A DNA stretch of 64,000 bases from Chondromyces crocatus (GTDB taxonomy: Bacteria; Myxococcota_A; Polyangia; Polyangiales; Polyangiaceae). The position numbers and the translations under genes were made by a program. The notes below the pieces were generated by a model. The model made no database searches. It was not told the DNA's origin and worked only from the letters and a program-made list of their open reading frames with translations. Of this stretch, positions 16,953-26,500 are shown piece by piece (position 1 is the stretch's first letter; the number at the start of each line of letters is the position of its first letter). Location of the stretch: NCBI RefSeq assembly GCF_001189295.1, contig NZ_CP012159.1, forward strand, positions 7,619,001 to 7,683,000, read 5' to 3'.

Positions 16953-18775
16953 CGCCCTCGCCTCGGCGAGGAATTCGGGAAGGAGAGCGAGAGGGCATCG
17001 ATCAGACGGCCATCGACCTCGGCCAGCGCTTCGGGAGAGGTCACCGGCTCGATCGCCGCCAGGATCCGACGGTACGCCTCTGCCGCCGGCTCGGGATCGA
17101 GCCCTTCGAGCTGCGGGAGCAGAAAGAGCAGCGCCGCCTCGGCCAGGGACTCCGCCAGGTCACCGCGCTGGCGGAGATAGCGCACCATGTCGAGCGCGAT
17201 GGCCGGGCCCACAGGGCGAATTCCCAGGATGCCCGCGCCGCGGAACAGCCGCGTCAGCGCGGCGACGCCACGTGACGTGAGGGCAGGCGCCGGTCCCGCG
17301 CACGCGGCGTTCCGCTCGAGGAGGCGCGCGTAGCCCGTGTCGTCCGGCACGCCCACGTGGACGATCGCGAAGCGCCGCTGGGCCGCGTACGAAAGCCGGA
17401 AGAGGCCCGTGCGATCCCAGGTGTTCAACGTCGCGAGCATGCGGAACGGGGGAGGCACCTGGTGCGTTCGTTCGGGCTCGGGGCCAATCGAGACGAGTCG
17501 GCCATCTTCGAGGGCGTACGGGGTGGTGGTGCCGTGACCGCCGAGCACGGTGAGCAGCTCGCCGAGGGCTCGGTCGACGTCGGCGCGGTTGAGCTCGTCG
17601 ACGACGAGCCAGGCGTGCTGCTCCAGTGCGGAGAGAAAGACCCCAGGGCGAAAACGAAGCGCCCCGTCACGCTGCAAGGCATAGCCACCGACCGCCTCGA
17701 AAGAACTCCAGTCGCCGGAAGCGGTCGCAGCGAGCACGCCGGCACAGTACCCCGCGGCCTCCGCAGCGCGGCCGATCGCCCGCGCGATCTCGGTCTTGCC
17801 TGTGCCAGGAGGCCCCACGAGCAGCAGGTGCTTGCCCGACGCGAGGGCAGCACAGATGCGGTCCACGAGCCTGCGCTGAAGTTCGAGATCACCCAGGTGA
17901 GGCAGGACCTGCTCGGGCCGCAGCTCCAGCCGAGCCGCGTTCCAGCGCGGCGGCATCGCCATGCCACGGCTCTCCCCCCCTCCCCTGCCCTCGATGTTCA
18001 GCGAAGGCGCGACGTCCGGCGCCCCCTGCCTCGCCTCCGAGGGCCACACCTCATCGGCCGCTCGCTCTTCGGCCTCGAAACCGAGCGCCACCGCCTCTGC
18101 CCACTCCGCATCCGTCTGGCGCTCCTCGAACAGAAGATCATCGGTGCGACGAAGGATCTCGCGGACCTCGTCGGCATGCGTGGCGAGAACATGGTGCCCG
18201 AGCGGGGTGAGCACATCCCTCGTGCCAGCGCGCTCGAGCAGACCGAGAGAGCGCAGCCACCCCTCTCGCACGCCGAGCTGCGCCGCACTGCGCTCGGGGA
18301 CGTCGACGAGCGCAGCCAGCAGCCTCCCTCGCCTCCTGGTGTCCTCCGCGCCGGGATGCTCGATAAGCGCCAGCGCCTCCAGAAGCCCCAGATAGCCTTC
18401 GTGGAGCCGCTCGAACAAAGCTGCCGCGTCGAGCGAGCGACAGTAGGACGCCGCCGCCTCGGTCAGGTCGAGCCGTTCTCCCCGTCGTACGAGCAGACCT
18501 GCCCCCTGGAGCAGGGCGAGGCAACTCTCGGCAGCCCCTCGGCCGGGGGCGTCGAAGCGCTGCGCAAGCACCTCACGCAATCCCTCCATCGTCGGCCGCG
18601 CCGCCTGGATCCACGCGAGCAACCAGTCGAGCGTCGCCTTGTATCGAGCCGCGCCGCCTGGCAGCGCATGCACACGGGCCCGACGACGACCCCACGCAGA
18701 TCCCGCCCCTGCCAGGTTCCTGGCGGTAGGCCGCCGCGAGGCGGTACGGGTCCTGTGCTCGTGTACCTGGTGCAT
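16949..18775 (-). CDS. McrB-like AAA+ ATPase with N-terminal winged-helix-like region
   Basis: The AAA+ core has Walker A GPPGTGKTE (321-329), Walker B LVVDELNRADVD (390-401), the McrB-type sensor motif ATLNTWDR (448-455) and arginine residues in AAQRRFA (464-470). The ELNR and LNTWDR signatures are typical of McrB and less so of MoxR. Residues 45-200 contain two repeats resembling winged helices (each ending GLLVRRGERLDLTE or GLLERAGTRDVLTPLG) where McrB normally carries a modified-DNA-binding domain. The ATG at 18775 gives an Arg-rich start of doubtful composition; a GTG at 18673 is a likely alternative. The ATGA overlap with the nuclease gene indicates one two-gene system. Confidence 0.8.
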   Translation of the reverse strand: MHQVHEHRTRTASRRPTARNLAGAGSAWGRRRARVHALPGGAARYKATLDWLLAWIQAARPTMEGLREVLAQRFDAPGRGAAESCLALLQGAGLLVRRGERLDLTEAAASYCRSLDAAALFERLHEGYLGLLEALALIEHPGAEDTRRRGRLLAALVDVPERSAAQLGVREGWLRSLGLLERAGTRDVLTPLGHHVLATHADEVREILRRTDDLLFEERQTDAEWAEAVALGFEAEERAADEVWPSEARQGAPDVAPSLNIEGRGGGESRGMAMPPRWNAARLELRPEQVLPHLGDLELQRRLVDRICAALASGKHLLLVGPPGTGKTEIARAIGRAAEAAGYCAGVLAATASGDWSSFEAVGGYALQRDGALRFRPGVFLSALEQHAWLVVDELNRADVDRALGELLTVLGGHGTTTPYALEDGRLVSIGPEPERTHQVPPPFRMLATLNTWDRTGLFRLSYAAQRRFAIVHVGVPDDTGYARLLERNAACAGPAPALTSRGVAALTRLFRGAGILGIRPVGPAIALDMVRYLRQRGDLAESLAEAALLFLLPQLEGLDPEPAAEAYRRILAAIEPVTSPEALAEVDGRLIDALSLSFPNSSPRRGR

Positions 18776-19164
18776 GGCAATGCTCGGTCCCTCGGGTGAA
18801 GGGGGACCGAAGCCGGAGCGGCGTTTCCCGGCTGCTGATGATCGGGTAACTGCATTTACGTCCCCGAGCCAGCGGTAACGCGTCGAAATCGACGAGCAAC
18901 AAATTCAGGAAGAAAACGCTCCTTACATGCAATGCATTATCGAGCAGGCCGCGCCCTGCAAATAAAATGGTCGGCTGGTAGAATCACTCTCATCAGCACA
19001 ATGCCTCGCCGTCACCTCGACGGAGGAGGACCCAGCTCGACCCGAGAGGAGGGCCCGCGTTGGAGCATCGACGCCCTCGGGCTCCGAGGCCGACCAGCGC
19101 TCGCGGCTTCGAGGCGACCGCCTGGGGGGACGTCAGCCGGTGGGGACGTCAGCCGGTGGGGACG
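18776..19164. other. Intergenic region between the McrBC-like genes and the thioesterase gene
   Basis: No gene is supported. The first 230 bases include the most AT-rich stretch nearby (about 18835-18995), expected to hold the promoter of the McrBC-like operon, and two short inverted repeats. The end next to the thioesterase gene consists of a 16-bp tandem repeat. Confidence 0.5.
18881..18937. promoter_or_regulatory. Two inverted repeats upstream of the McrBC-like operon
   Basis: CGTCGAAATCGACG at 18881-18894 is a perfect inverted repeat with a 2-bp centre. ATGCAATGCAT at 18927-18937 is another, with a 1-bp centre. Both lie 106-162 bases upstream of the first start codon in AT-rich DNA and are plausible operator sites. 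Confidence 0.3.
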
Positions 19165-19173
19165 TCAGCCGGT
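19126..19173. repeat. 16-bp tandem repeat, three exact copies, overlapping the thioesterase stop codon
   Basis: GGGGACGTCAGCCGGT is repeated exactly at 19126, 19142 and 19158. The third copy contains the TGA stop of the thioesterase gene (minus strand, 19165-19167), so the array consists of duplicated copies of that gene's last codons plus stop. Confidence 0.85.
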
Positions 19174-20145
19174 GAGGAGGGCCGGCCTCACCCCCGAGTT
19201 CGGGACGGCTTCGAGGATCCGCAGCAGCTGGTCCCCGATCTTGCTGATGTGGGGCTCCGACCCATCGAAGAGCGCGCCGCCGTCTGCATCGACGTGGATC
19301 ACGTCCGTCTGCTCCGGCGGGAGGACGCGTAGCGGCGCGGCGTAGGGGGAATCCAGGGGCAACTCGACCTCGTTTCGCTCCTGCTCACCAACCGCGAGCA
19401 CCACCATGCGCCCGCGGAGACCGCCGCGAGGTTGATAGGTGAGCATCGCCTCCAGGCTGGCCTGGTACGTCTTCATGCGCTCCTGGAAGGCGAGCAGATC
19501 GACGCCCGCCAGCCAGCCGCCCAGCTTGATGTGCTCCACGACGGCGGCTTGCTGGGCCACCTCGTCCAGGGTCGCCAGGCGGTCGAAGGGCAAATTCAGC
19601 TGCACCTTCAGAATGCGCTCGATGATGAACGTGTAGTCCATGAAGCCGCGCATTTGCAGGGAACTCTCCCCCGGCAGCTTCTTCCAGGGTCGATTGAAGT
19701 TCGGCATCAGGTGCAAAATGAGCGCCGTCTCCTCCCCGCTGTCCTGAAGCTGCCGCGCCGCTTCGTAGGCCGGGAGGCCCCCCATGCAGTTGCCGGCGAG
19801 GTAATAGGGACCGTTCGGTTGCACACGGCGGATCATCCGGAGGTTGTGGGCCACAATCTCCTCGATCGTGCGGAGAGGCGCCTGCTCCCCGTCCAGCCCA
19901 GGGGTCTGGCAGCCGTAGACGCCCCACCCTTCGGGTACGTACGGCAGGTAGCTGCGCATGTATGAAACGCTCCCGTCCGTCGCCGGGAACACAAACAGGA
20001 TGGGTGACCCCTCCCGCAGGATCTTCAGGTTCGATCCTTCGAGCCGAAGGAGCATTTCACCCCCGATGTTCTTGTTCTCGAGCAGCTTGCGGAGCAGGAG
20101 CTGTTTCGTATCGGAGAGCTGCTTGATGCGGTCCGCTGCATCCAT
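19165..20145 (-). CDS. Thioesterase of the PKS/NRPS locus, Cys-nucleophile motif
   Basis: This 326-residue alpha/beta-hydrolase is the last gene of the assembly-line operon, 16 bases after the NRPS stop and preceded by GAGGAAGG. Residues 1-25 form a charged helix that could dock to the upstream protein. The core starts at PILFVFPATDGS (48-59, oxyanion-loop region). The nucleophile elbow is AGNCMGG (117-123), so Cys120 replaces the usual Ser of GxSxG. Where type I thioesterases have GDHF near the C-terminus, this protein has DADGGALF (286-293), so the canonical His appears to be absent; His284 and His299 are nearby. It should release the chain from the carrier protein by hydrolysis or cyclisation, if active. 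Confidence 0.85.
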   Translation of the reverse strand: MDAADRIKQLSDTKQLLLRKLLENKNIGGEMLLRLEGSNLKILREGSPILFVFPATDGSVSYMRSYLPYVPEGWGVYGCQTPGLDGEQAPLRTIEEIVAHNLRMIRRVQPNGPYYLAGNCMGGLPAYEAARQLQDSGEETALILHLMPNFNRPWKKLPGESSLQMRGFMDYTFIIERILKVQLNLPFDRLATLDEVAQQAAVVEHIKLGGWLAGVDLLAFQERMKTYQASLEAMLTYQPRGGLRGRMVVLAVGEQERNEVELPLDSPYAAPLRVLPPEQTDVIHVDADGGALFDGSEPHISKIGDQLLRILEAVPNSGVRPALLTG

Positions 20146-20161
20146 GGCGTCCCAACCTTCC

Positions 20162-23100
20162 TCACTGACCTACGAGCTGGGCGAAGAGCTGCGCGGCTTC
20201 TTCTTCCGACATGGATTCGAGCCGCGCGAGCGCTTCACCGATCACGAAATCATCGTTCGTGCGGCGCTGGACGAGCTCTTTCACACGGGTTGCGAGGCCG
20301 GAGACCGTGGCCCGCTGGAAGAGTTCGTGCAGCCCGATCTGCACGCTGTGGCGTTGCTGAAGGCCGTAGAGTACCCGCGCTGCGACCAGGGAATGTCCCC
20401 CGAGTTCGAAGAAATTGTCCCAGCGCCCCACCTCGGTGACGCCGAGCACTTCAGTGAAGAGATCAGCCACGGACGCTTCGATGTCATCGAGGGGGGGCTC
20501 CCGGAGCGGAGGTGCCTGGATGGTCGGCGAGAGGGGGATCAGGGAGAGCGCCTTGCGGTCGATCTTGCCCGAGGGGGTGCGGGGGAACCTGTCGTGGATC
20601 AGGCAGCGCTGCGGGACCATGTAACCTGGGAGGCTGCGCGCGGCGTGCTCGCGCAGGGTGGGTTCGGAGATGCGGGGCGAGCCCTGGGCGAGGACGTGGG
20701 CCACCAGAGCACCCGTCGCGGTCTGGGTGGCCACGGCCTCGCGGACGCCTGGATGGGCGCGCAGGGTGTGCTCGATTTCTTCGGGTTCGATGCGGTGGCC
20801 GCGGACCTTGAGCTGATGATCCGTGCGCCCCAGATAGACGAGGCTCCCGTCGGGGAGCATGCGCACGAGGTCCCCGGTGCGGTAGGCAGGCTCCGGGTGA
20901 CCGACGAGGTCGTGCAGATCCTGGAAGCGGCGCGCGGTCTCGCCAGCGCGGTTCAGATAGCCTCGAGAAAGTCCGTCTCCGGCGATCCATAGCTCACCAG
21001 GGAGACCCGGAGGACAGAGCGCACCTCGCATGTCGAGGAGGTAGAGGCGGGTGTTTTCGATGGGAATCCCGAGGGAGACCGGTCCTCCTCGCGTGACCCG
21101 CCAGCGCGTGGACCAGATGGTGGTCTCGGTCGGGCCGTACAGGTTCCAGACCTCGGCGCAGGCGTCGAGGAGCCGATCCGCGAGGGCTCGGCTCAAGGGC
21201 TCTCCGCCGCACAAGGCGCGGAGGGTGGGGCGACCGGTCCAGCCCGCGTCGAGGAGCATGCTCCACGACGAGGGGGTGGCTTGCATGACGGTGATACCGG
21301 TCGTTTCCAGGAGCGCTGCGAGGGCGATGGGATCCGACGCCTCGTGCTGCTGCGCGATCACCACGGTCGCGCCCCGGACGAGAGGAAGGAGGAGTTCGAG
21401 GAGGGCGATGTCGAACGAGAGGCTGGTCACGGCGCAGAGGACATCGTCCGGCGCGATGCCAGGCAGATGGGCCATGGCGTGGAGCAGGTTGACGAGGCTG
21501 CGGTGGCTGACGAGCACGCCCTTGGGCTTGCCGGTGGAGCCCGAGGTGTAGAGCAGGTAGGCCGCGTCGGCGGCGCTGGGGCTCCTGGCTCCAGAGGCGC
21601 TCGGGTCCGCGCCGGGGGACGCGGGGAGCGCATCGACGAGGACCCAGCCGACGCCGCGGGGGAGCGCGGCGAGGTGCTCGGACCGGGTGAGCACCGTCTG
21701 CACGCCGCTGTCCTCGAGCATGAAGGCGATGCGCTCGGGCGGGAGCGCAGGATCGATGGGTAGAAATGCGGCGCCGGCCCGGGGAATGGCCAGGAGCGAG
21801 GCGAGCATGTCGACGGAGCGATCGAGCAAGATGCCGAGGGTCGACCCCGGCTCGCGGAGCGACAGGATGGCACCGGCGAGCGCCTCGACCCGCGCCTCGA
21901 GCGCGGCATAGGTCACGCGCTCTCCCGCGCAGATGGCCGCGATCCGATCGGGGGTGCGGCGCACCTGCTCCGCGAAGAGGTCTTCGACCCGGGTGGCTCG
22001 GGGGTACTCCGCGCGGGTGTCCCCGAAGGCGTCGAGGGCGCGCTGGCGTTCGTCCGCCGAGAGGAACGAGATCTTGCCGAGCGGCTGATCGGGCTGTTCG
22101 AGCAGGGCCTCCGCGAGGCGTGTCCACCGCTCCGCCATGAGGCGCATGGTGCGGTCCTCGAAGAGATCGCGGTTGTAAAGGAGGATTCCCGTGGGCTTGC
22201 CGGCCCCTCCGAGGAAGAAGTGAAGCTCGACGTCGAATTGCACGAGGCCGGTGTCGAGCAGGAGCATCTCGGCGCTCGCTCCCGGGATCTCGAGCGGCTC
22301 GAAGACGTTCTGGAGGGCGAAGAAGACCTGAAAGAGCGCGTTCCGGCTGGTGTCGCGGGCGGGGGCGAGGCGGGAGACCAGCCGCTCGTAGGAGGCGTCC
22401 TGGTGATCCCAGGCGTCGATGCACATCTCGGAGATGCGGCGCACGAGGTCGCGGAAGCTCGGATCGCCCGAGAGGTCGGCGCGCAGGACGAGGGTGCTCA
22501 CGAAGCATCCGGCGGTGTCCTCGAAGCCGGCGTCGGCGCGGTTGGCGTGCGGTGAGCCGACGGCGAAATCCTCCTGCCTGGAGTAGCCGCGGAGCAGGGC
22601 GAAGCTCACGGCGAGGAGGACGGAGAAGCGCGTGGCTTCCTCGCTCCTGGCGAACGCTTCGAGCCCCGTGAGCAGGGCGTTCGGAAGCTGGATGGTGGCC
22701 TGCCCGCCCCGGTGGGTGCGCACCGGGGGCCTCGGGTGGTCGAGCGGGAGGTCCAGGTCCGGCGTCCCGCCGAGTTGCCGCACCCAGTAGTCGAGGTTCT
22801 CGTCGCGCTCCGGGCTGTCGGCGCGGAGGCGCTCCCATTCGACGAAATCGGCGTAATCGAGCCGGGGAGCGTCGGAGGGGGGGACGTCCAGCGCAGGCGT
22901 GGCGAGCGCCAGGGACAGGTCCCGGACGAGGATGCCGAAGGTCCGGCCGTCCGCGACGAGGTGGTGCATCGTGAGGGTCCACAGGTGCTCCTCCGGGGAG
23001 ATGCGCGCCAGGCAGGAGCGGAGCAGCGGGCCGCGCGCGAGATCGAAAGGCGCAGCGAGGAGGTTGCGGATCCGGGCGGTGGCGACCTCCAGCGACTCGT

Positions 23101-23521
23101 CTCGGCAGTCGATGCACGGGGTCTCCACGGCAGGCGGGGCGCCGAGGAGCTGAAGGGGTGTCCCCTCGATCTCGACGAAGACCGCGCCGAGGGCCGGATG
23201 ACGGCGGAGCATGACCTGGAGCGCCTCGCCGAAGCGCTGGACGTCGAGAGGACCGCGGATGCGGTAGGTGAAGGCGAAGGAGTACCCCACGCCGCTCGGA
23301 TCGAGGCGGCTGAGGAACCAGAGGCGCTCCTGCACGCTCGAGAGCCGCACGGCCTTCCGACCGGCGAGGAAGCGCAGGATCTCCGGCTTGTGCTCCTTGA
23401 GCATCCGGAGGTCCGCGTCCCCGAGCACCCCCTTCGCCGTGCGATACCGGAGGCGGTCGCCGTCGGCCGTGATCTGGGCCCCTCTCCTGACGAGTTCCGC
23501 GAAGGCGCCGAGGGCGTTCAT
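20162..23521 (-). CDS. NRPS module: TubC docking-C-A-PCP, predicted glycine
   Basis: Residues 1-53 resemble the TubC-type docking domain (ending LKEHKPEILRFLAG). The condensation domain (about 57-480) has HHLVADG at 186-192. The adenylation domain carries LLYTSGSTGKPKG (A3), NLYGPTETT (A5), YRTGDLVR (A7) and PRTPSGKIDRKAL (A10). Aligning the pocket by eye to GrsA gives D-I-L-Q-L-G-L-I-W-K, which as I recall is the published glycine code. The PCP has FFELGGHSL with Ser1044. There is no epimerisation, methylation or thioesterase domain; the thioesterase is encoded downstream. The start overlaps the PKS stop by 4 bp, so the polyketide intermediate is presumably passed on through the docking domain. 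Confidence 0.9.
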   Translation of the reverse strand: MNALGAFAELVRRGAQITADGDRLRYRTAKGVLGDADLRMLKEHKPEILRFLAGRKAVRLSSVQERLWFLSRLDPSGVGYSFAFTYRIRGPLDVQRFGEALQVMLRRHPALGAVFVEIEGTPLQLLGAPPAVETPCIDCRDESLEVATARIRNLLAAPFDLARGPLLRSCLARISPEEHLWTLTMHHLVADGRTFGILVRDLSLALATPALDVPPSDAPRLDYADFVEWERLRADSPERDENLDYWVRQLGGTPDLDLPLDHPRPPVRTHRGGQATIQLPNALLTGLEAFARSEEATRFSVLLAVSFALLRGYSRQEDFAVGSPHANRADAGFEDTAGCFVSTLVLRADLSGDPSFRDLVRRISEMCIDAWDHQDASYERLVSRLAPARDTSRNALFQVFFALQNVFEPLEIPGASAEMLLLDTGLVQFDVELHFFLGGAGKPTGILLYNRDLFEDRTMRLMAERWTRLAEALLEQPDQPLGKISFLSADERQRALDAFGDTRAEYPRATRVEDLFAEQVRRTPDRIAAICAGERVTYAALEARVEALAGAILSLREPGSTLGILLDRSVDMLASLLAIPRAGAAFLPIDPALPPERIAFMLEDSGVQTVLTRSEHLAALPRGVGWVLVDALPASPGADPSASGARSPSAADAAYLLYTSGSTGKPKGVLVSHRSLVNLLHAMAHLPGIAPDDVLCAVTSLSFDIALLELLLPLVRGATVVIAQQHEASDPIALAALLETTGITVMQATPSSWSMLLDAGWTGRPTLRALCGGEPLSRALADRLLDACAEVWNLYGPTETTIWSTRWRVTRGGPVSLGIPIENTRLYLLDMRGALCPPGLPGELWIAGDGLSRGYLNRAGETARRFQDLHDLVGHPEPAYRTGDLVRMLPDGSLVYLGRTDHQLKVRGHRIEPEEIEHTLRAHPGVREAVATQTATGALVAHVLAQGSPRISEPTLREHAARSLPGYMVPQRCLIHDRFPRTPSGKIDRKALSLIPLSPTIQAPPLREPPLDDIEASVADLFTEVLGVTEVGRWDNFFELGGHSLVAARVLYGLQQRHSVQIGLHELFQRATVSGLATRVKELVQRRTNDDFVIGEALARLESMSEEEAAQLFAQLVGQ

Positions 23522-26500
23522 AGCTCGCCTTCTTCCATCGTGCGCAGGGTGGTGGCCGCGTCGACGGCAGTGGCTTCCGGGAGCTGCATGCGGTCCAGGA
23601 CTTCCCGGGCGAGCTGTCGGATGCCGTCCGCGAGAAGCACACGCGAGACGAAGAGCTCGACCCGGAGTTCGGTCAGGATCCGGTTGCGCACCTCCATCGC
23701 GATCAACGAGTCCACCCCGAGGGTCCTGAGGGGCTCGGTGACGTCGATCGCCTCGGGAGAAAGCCGGAGGACGTGGCTGATGTGCGCGCCGATCGCCTCC
23801 TCGACGAGGCGCTGGCGCTCCGCGGCCGGTGCCCCCTCGATGTGGTCGCGCAGCCTCACGTCCGGCTGCCCTCCGACGCCCAGCGCTCGTCCGGCGTCGA
23901 GATCGAACCAGTAGCGCTGACGCTGGAAGGGGTAGGACGGCAGGCGGACCACACGACCCCCCGCGCGGTAGAGGCGCGAGAAGTCCACGGGGTGGCCTGC
24001 GGCATAGAGCGCGCCCAGCGACTCCAGGAGAGACTGGCGGGCCCCTTGTCCCCGGCGGAGAGAGCCGACGACGACGCCGCCTCGGGGGCCCTCTTGCAGG
24101 GCTTCTTCCATGGCCGGGACGAGGACGGGGTGAGGGCTCACCTCGATGAACAGCGCGGGGCCTCGCGCGAGGGTCCGCGCGATGGCCTGGTGAAACAGCA
24201 CCGGAGCGCGCAGGTTACGCGCCCAGTAGTCGCCATCGAGGTCCGAGCCGGTGCACTCCTCTCCGGTCACCGTGGAGCGCATGGGGATCCGCACGGCGAA
24301 AGGGGTGATCGGGGCCAGCGCTGCGCGCAGATCGGGGAGGAGCGCGTCCATCTGGGGGCTGTGGGAGGCGACGTCCACGTTGATGCGGCGGACGAAGACG
24401 CCCGCCTGGGTCAGCGTGGAGAGCACCTGCTCCAGCGCTTCGGGCTCGCCTGCGAGCGCGGTCGATCGGGGGCTGTTGCTCACGGCGACGGCGATCCGGT
24501 CGGCGTGGGGACCGAGGGCATCGCGCGCCTGAGCGAGACCCAGCTCGACCAGCGCCATCGCGCCACGGCCACTGAGGCGCCGCAGCAGGGCGCTCCTGCG
24601 GCAAATGATGCGGGTCGCGTCCACGAGCGAGAGCGCGCCCGCCACGTGGGCCGCCGCCACCTCCCCCATGCTGTGACCGATCACGGCATCCGGAAGGATC
24701 CCCCACGCGCGCCAGAGCGCCGCGAGCGCCACCTGCAGCGCGAAGAGCGCGGGCTGGACGATGTTGATCCGATCGAGACCGGAGCGCGGGGCGTCGGCCC
24801 ACAGCTCGTCGAGCAAGGACCACCCGGCCTCTCGGTGGATGGCCCGGTCGCATACCTCGATCGCCGCACGAAACGACGGCTCGTGGCGGAGCAGCTCACG
24901 CCCCATGCCCAGCCACTGCGAGCCCTGGCCCGGAAAGACGAGCACCACCGGGAGCGGCCCCTCGAGCGCTCTCCCGCGGCCCGTGGACGCAGTGGGTTCA
25001 TTGCGGAGGAAGGTGTCGAGGGAGGCGCGCAGATCGTCGCGACACGCGCCCACCGCGGCGAGTCGGTGCGCGTGGTGCTCACGCCGGACCCCCGCCGTGT
25101 AGACCACGTCCCCCAGGGAGGGGAGCGCGCCGTCCGACGCCTCGTCCCCCTCCAGAGCGCGCCGGTGAGCGCGCGCCAGCGCCACCAGCGCCTCCCGAGA
25201 CTTTGCAGAGAGCGGCAGGATGCGCGGGTCGTCCTCGTCGAACGCCTCGGCGTCTTCGGGGAGGGCGTGCCAACCTCCTGGATGAAACCTGGGGCCGGCC
25301 CCCCCCGGGATCTGCGCCGCCGCCCGCCGCGAGACGGGCTGAGAGAGCGCCATCAGCTGCTCCAGCGACGAGCGCAACGCCGCGCGCTCGTCGACCTCAC
25401 CGCGGCGGAGCGAGCGGAGCACCGCGCACGTCCGCCCCGACGCCTCCAGGTTCGCGGCGATGGCGCGCCCGACCAGGGGGTGCGGGCTGATCTCGAGAAA
25501 GACGGCCCCCGAGGGGTCCATCGCCTGGATCGCCTCGGCGAAGCGCACCGGCTCACCCAGGTTCTTCGTCCAGTGGAGGGCGTCGAGCCGCTCGCCCTCG
25601 ATCTTCGCGCCGGTGACCGACGAGAACATCGGGATGGCTGCCGGGTGAGGATGGACGGCGCGGAGCGCGTCGAGGAGTTCGCCCCGCAGGGGATCGATCT
25701 GTGGGCTGTGAGGCGCGGAATCCATCTGGATCCGACGACAGAAGATGCGTCGCTGCTCGAGCGCGGCGAACACCTCGTCGAGCGCGCCGGGATCGCCAGC
25801 CAGGACCACCTCGCCAGGAGACGCATGAATGGCCCGGGAGAGGAGGCCTCGATGCGCTCGAATCGCCTCGCCCGCCTCGTCCCAGGAGAGCGCCACCACA
25901 CCGAGCGCTCCTTGCCCGCGGATTCTGGCAAGGAGGCGGCCGTGCATGCAGGTGACGCGCATGGCGTCCTCGAGATCGAGCGCCGAGGCGACCTGGGCCG
26001 CCGCGATCTCGCCGCTGCTGTGTCCCACCACCGCGACAGGCTCGACTCCCCAGGCTCTCCAGAGCGCGGCGAGGGCGATCTGAAACGCGACGATGGCCGG
26101 ACAGGCCACCTCGGCTTCTTCCAGCCGGGAAGAGCGTTCATCGGCCAGGAGCTGATCGATCAGGGAGAACCCCATGAGCTGCTGGACGACGCGATCGCAG
26201 GCCGCAAACGTGGTCCTGAAGACGGGCTCGTCCCGCAAGAGGGCGCGACCCATTCCCGGCCACTGAGAGCCCTGACCAGAGAAGACGAAGACCACCGGGG
26301 GTGCCTGCCGGGGTGCCCCCTCCACGACAGGCAGCGCCTGGCCAGCGGCCGTCGACATCACCTCGGGCGAGGACGGCGCCTCCTCGTCGCCTCCAGGGGC
26401 CCACGCTTCGAGCACGAGGTGACAGTTGGTTCCCCCGAAGCCAAAGGCGCTGACCCCTGCCCGCGCGGGCCGCTCACGAAGGGGCCACGGCGTGAGCTGC

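Noticed and set aside
18932-19345. A 137-codon plus-strand frame between the McrBC-like genes and the thioesterase
   Set aside because: It overlaps the thioesterase C-terminus antisense and passes through the 16-bp repeats; composition is not protein-like.
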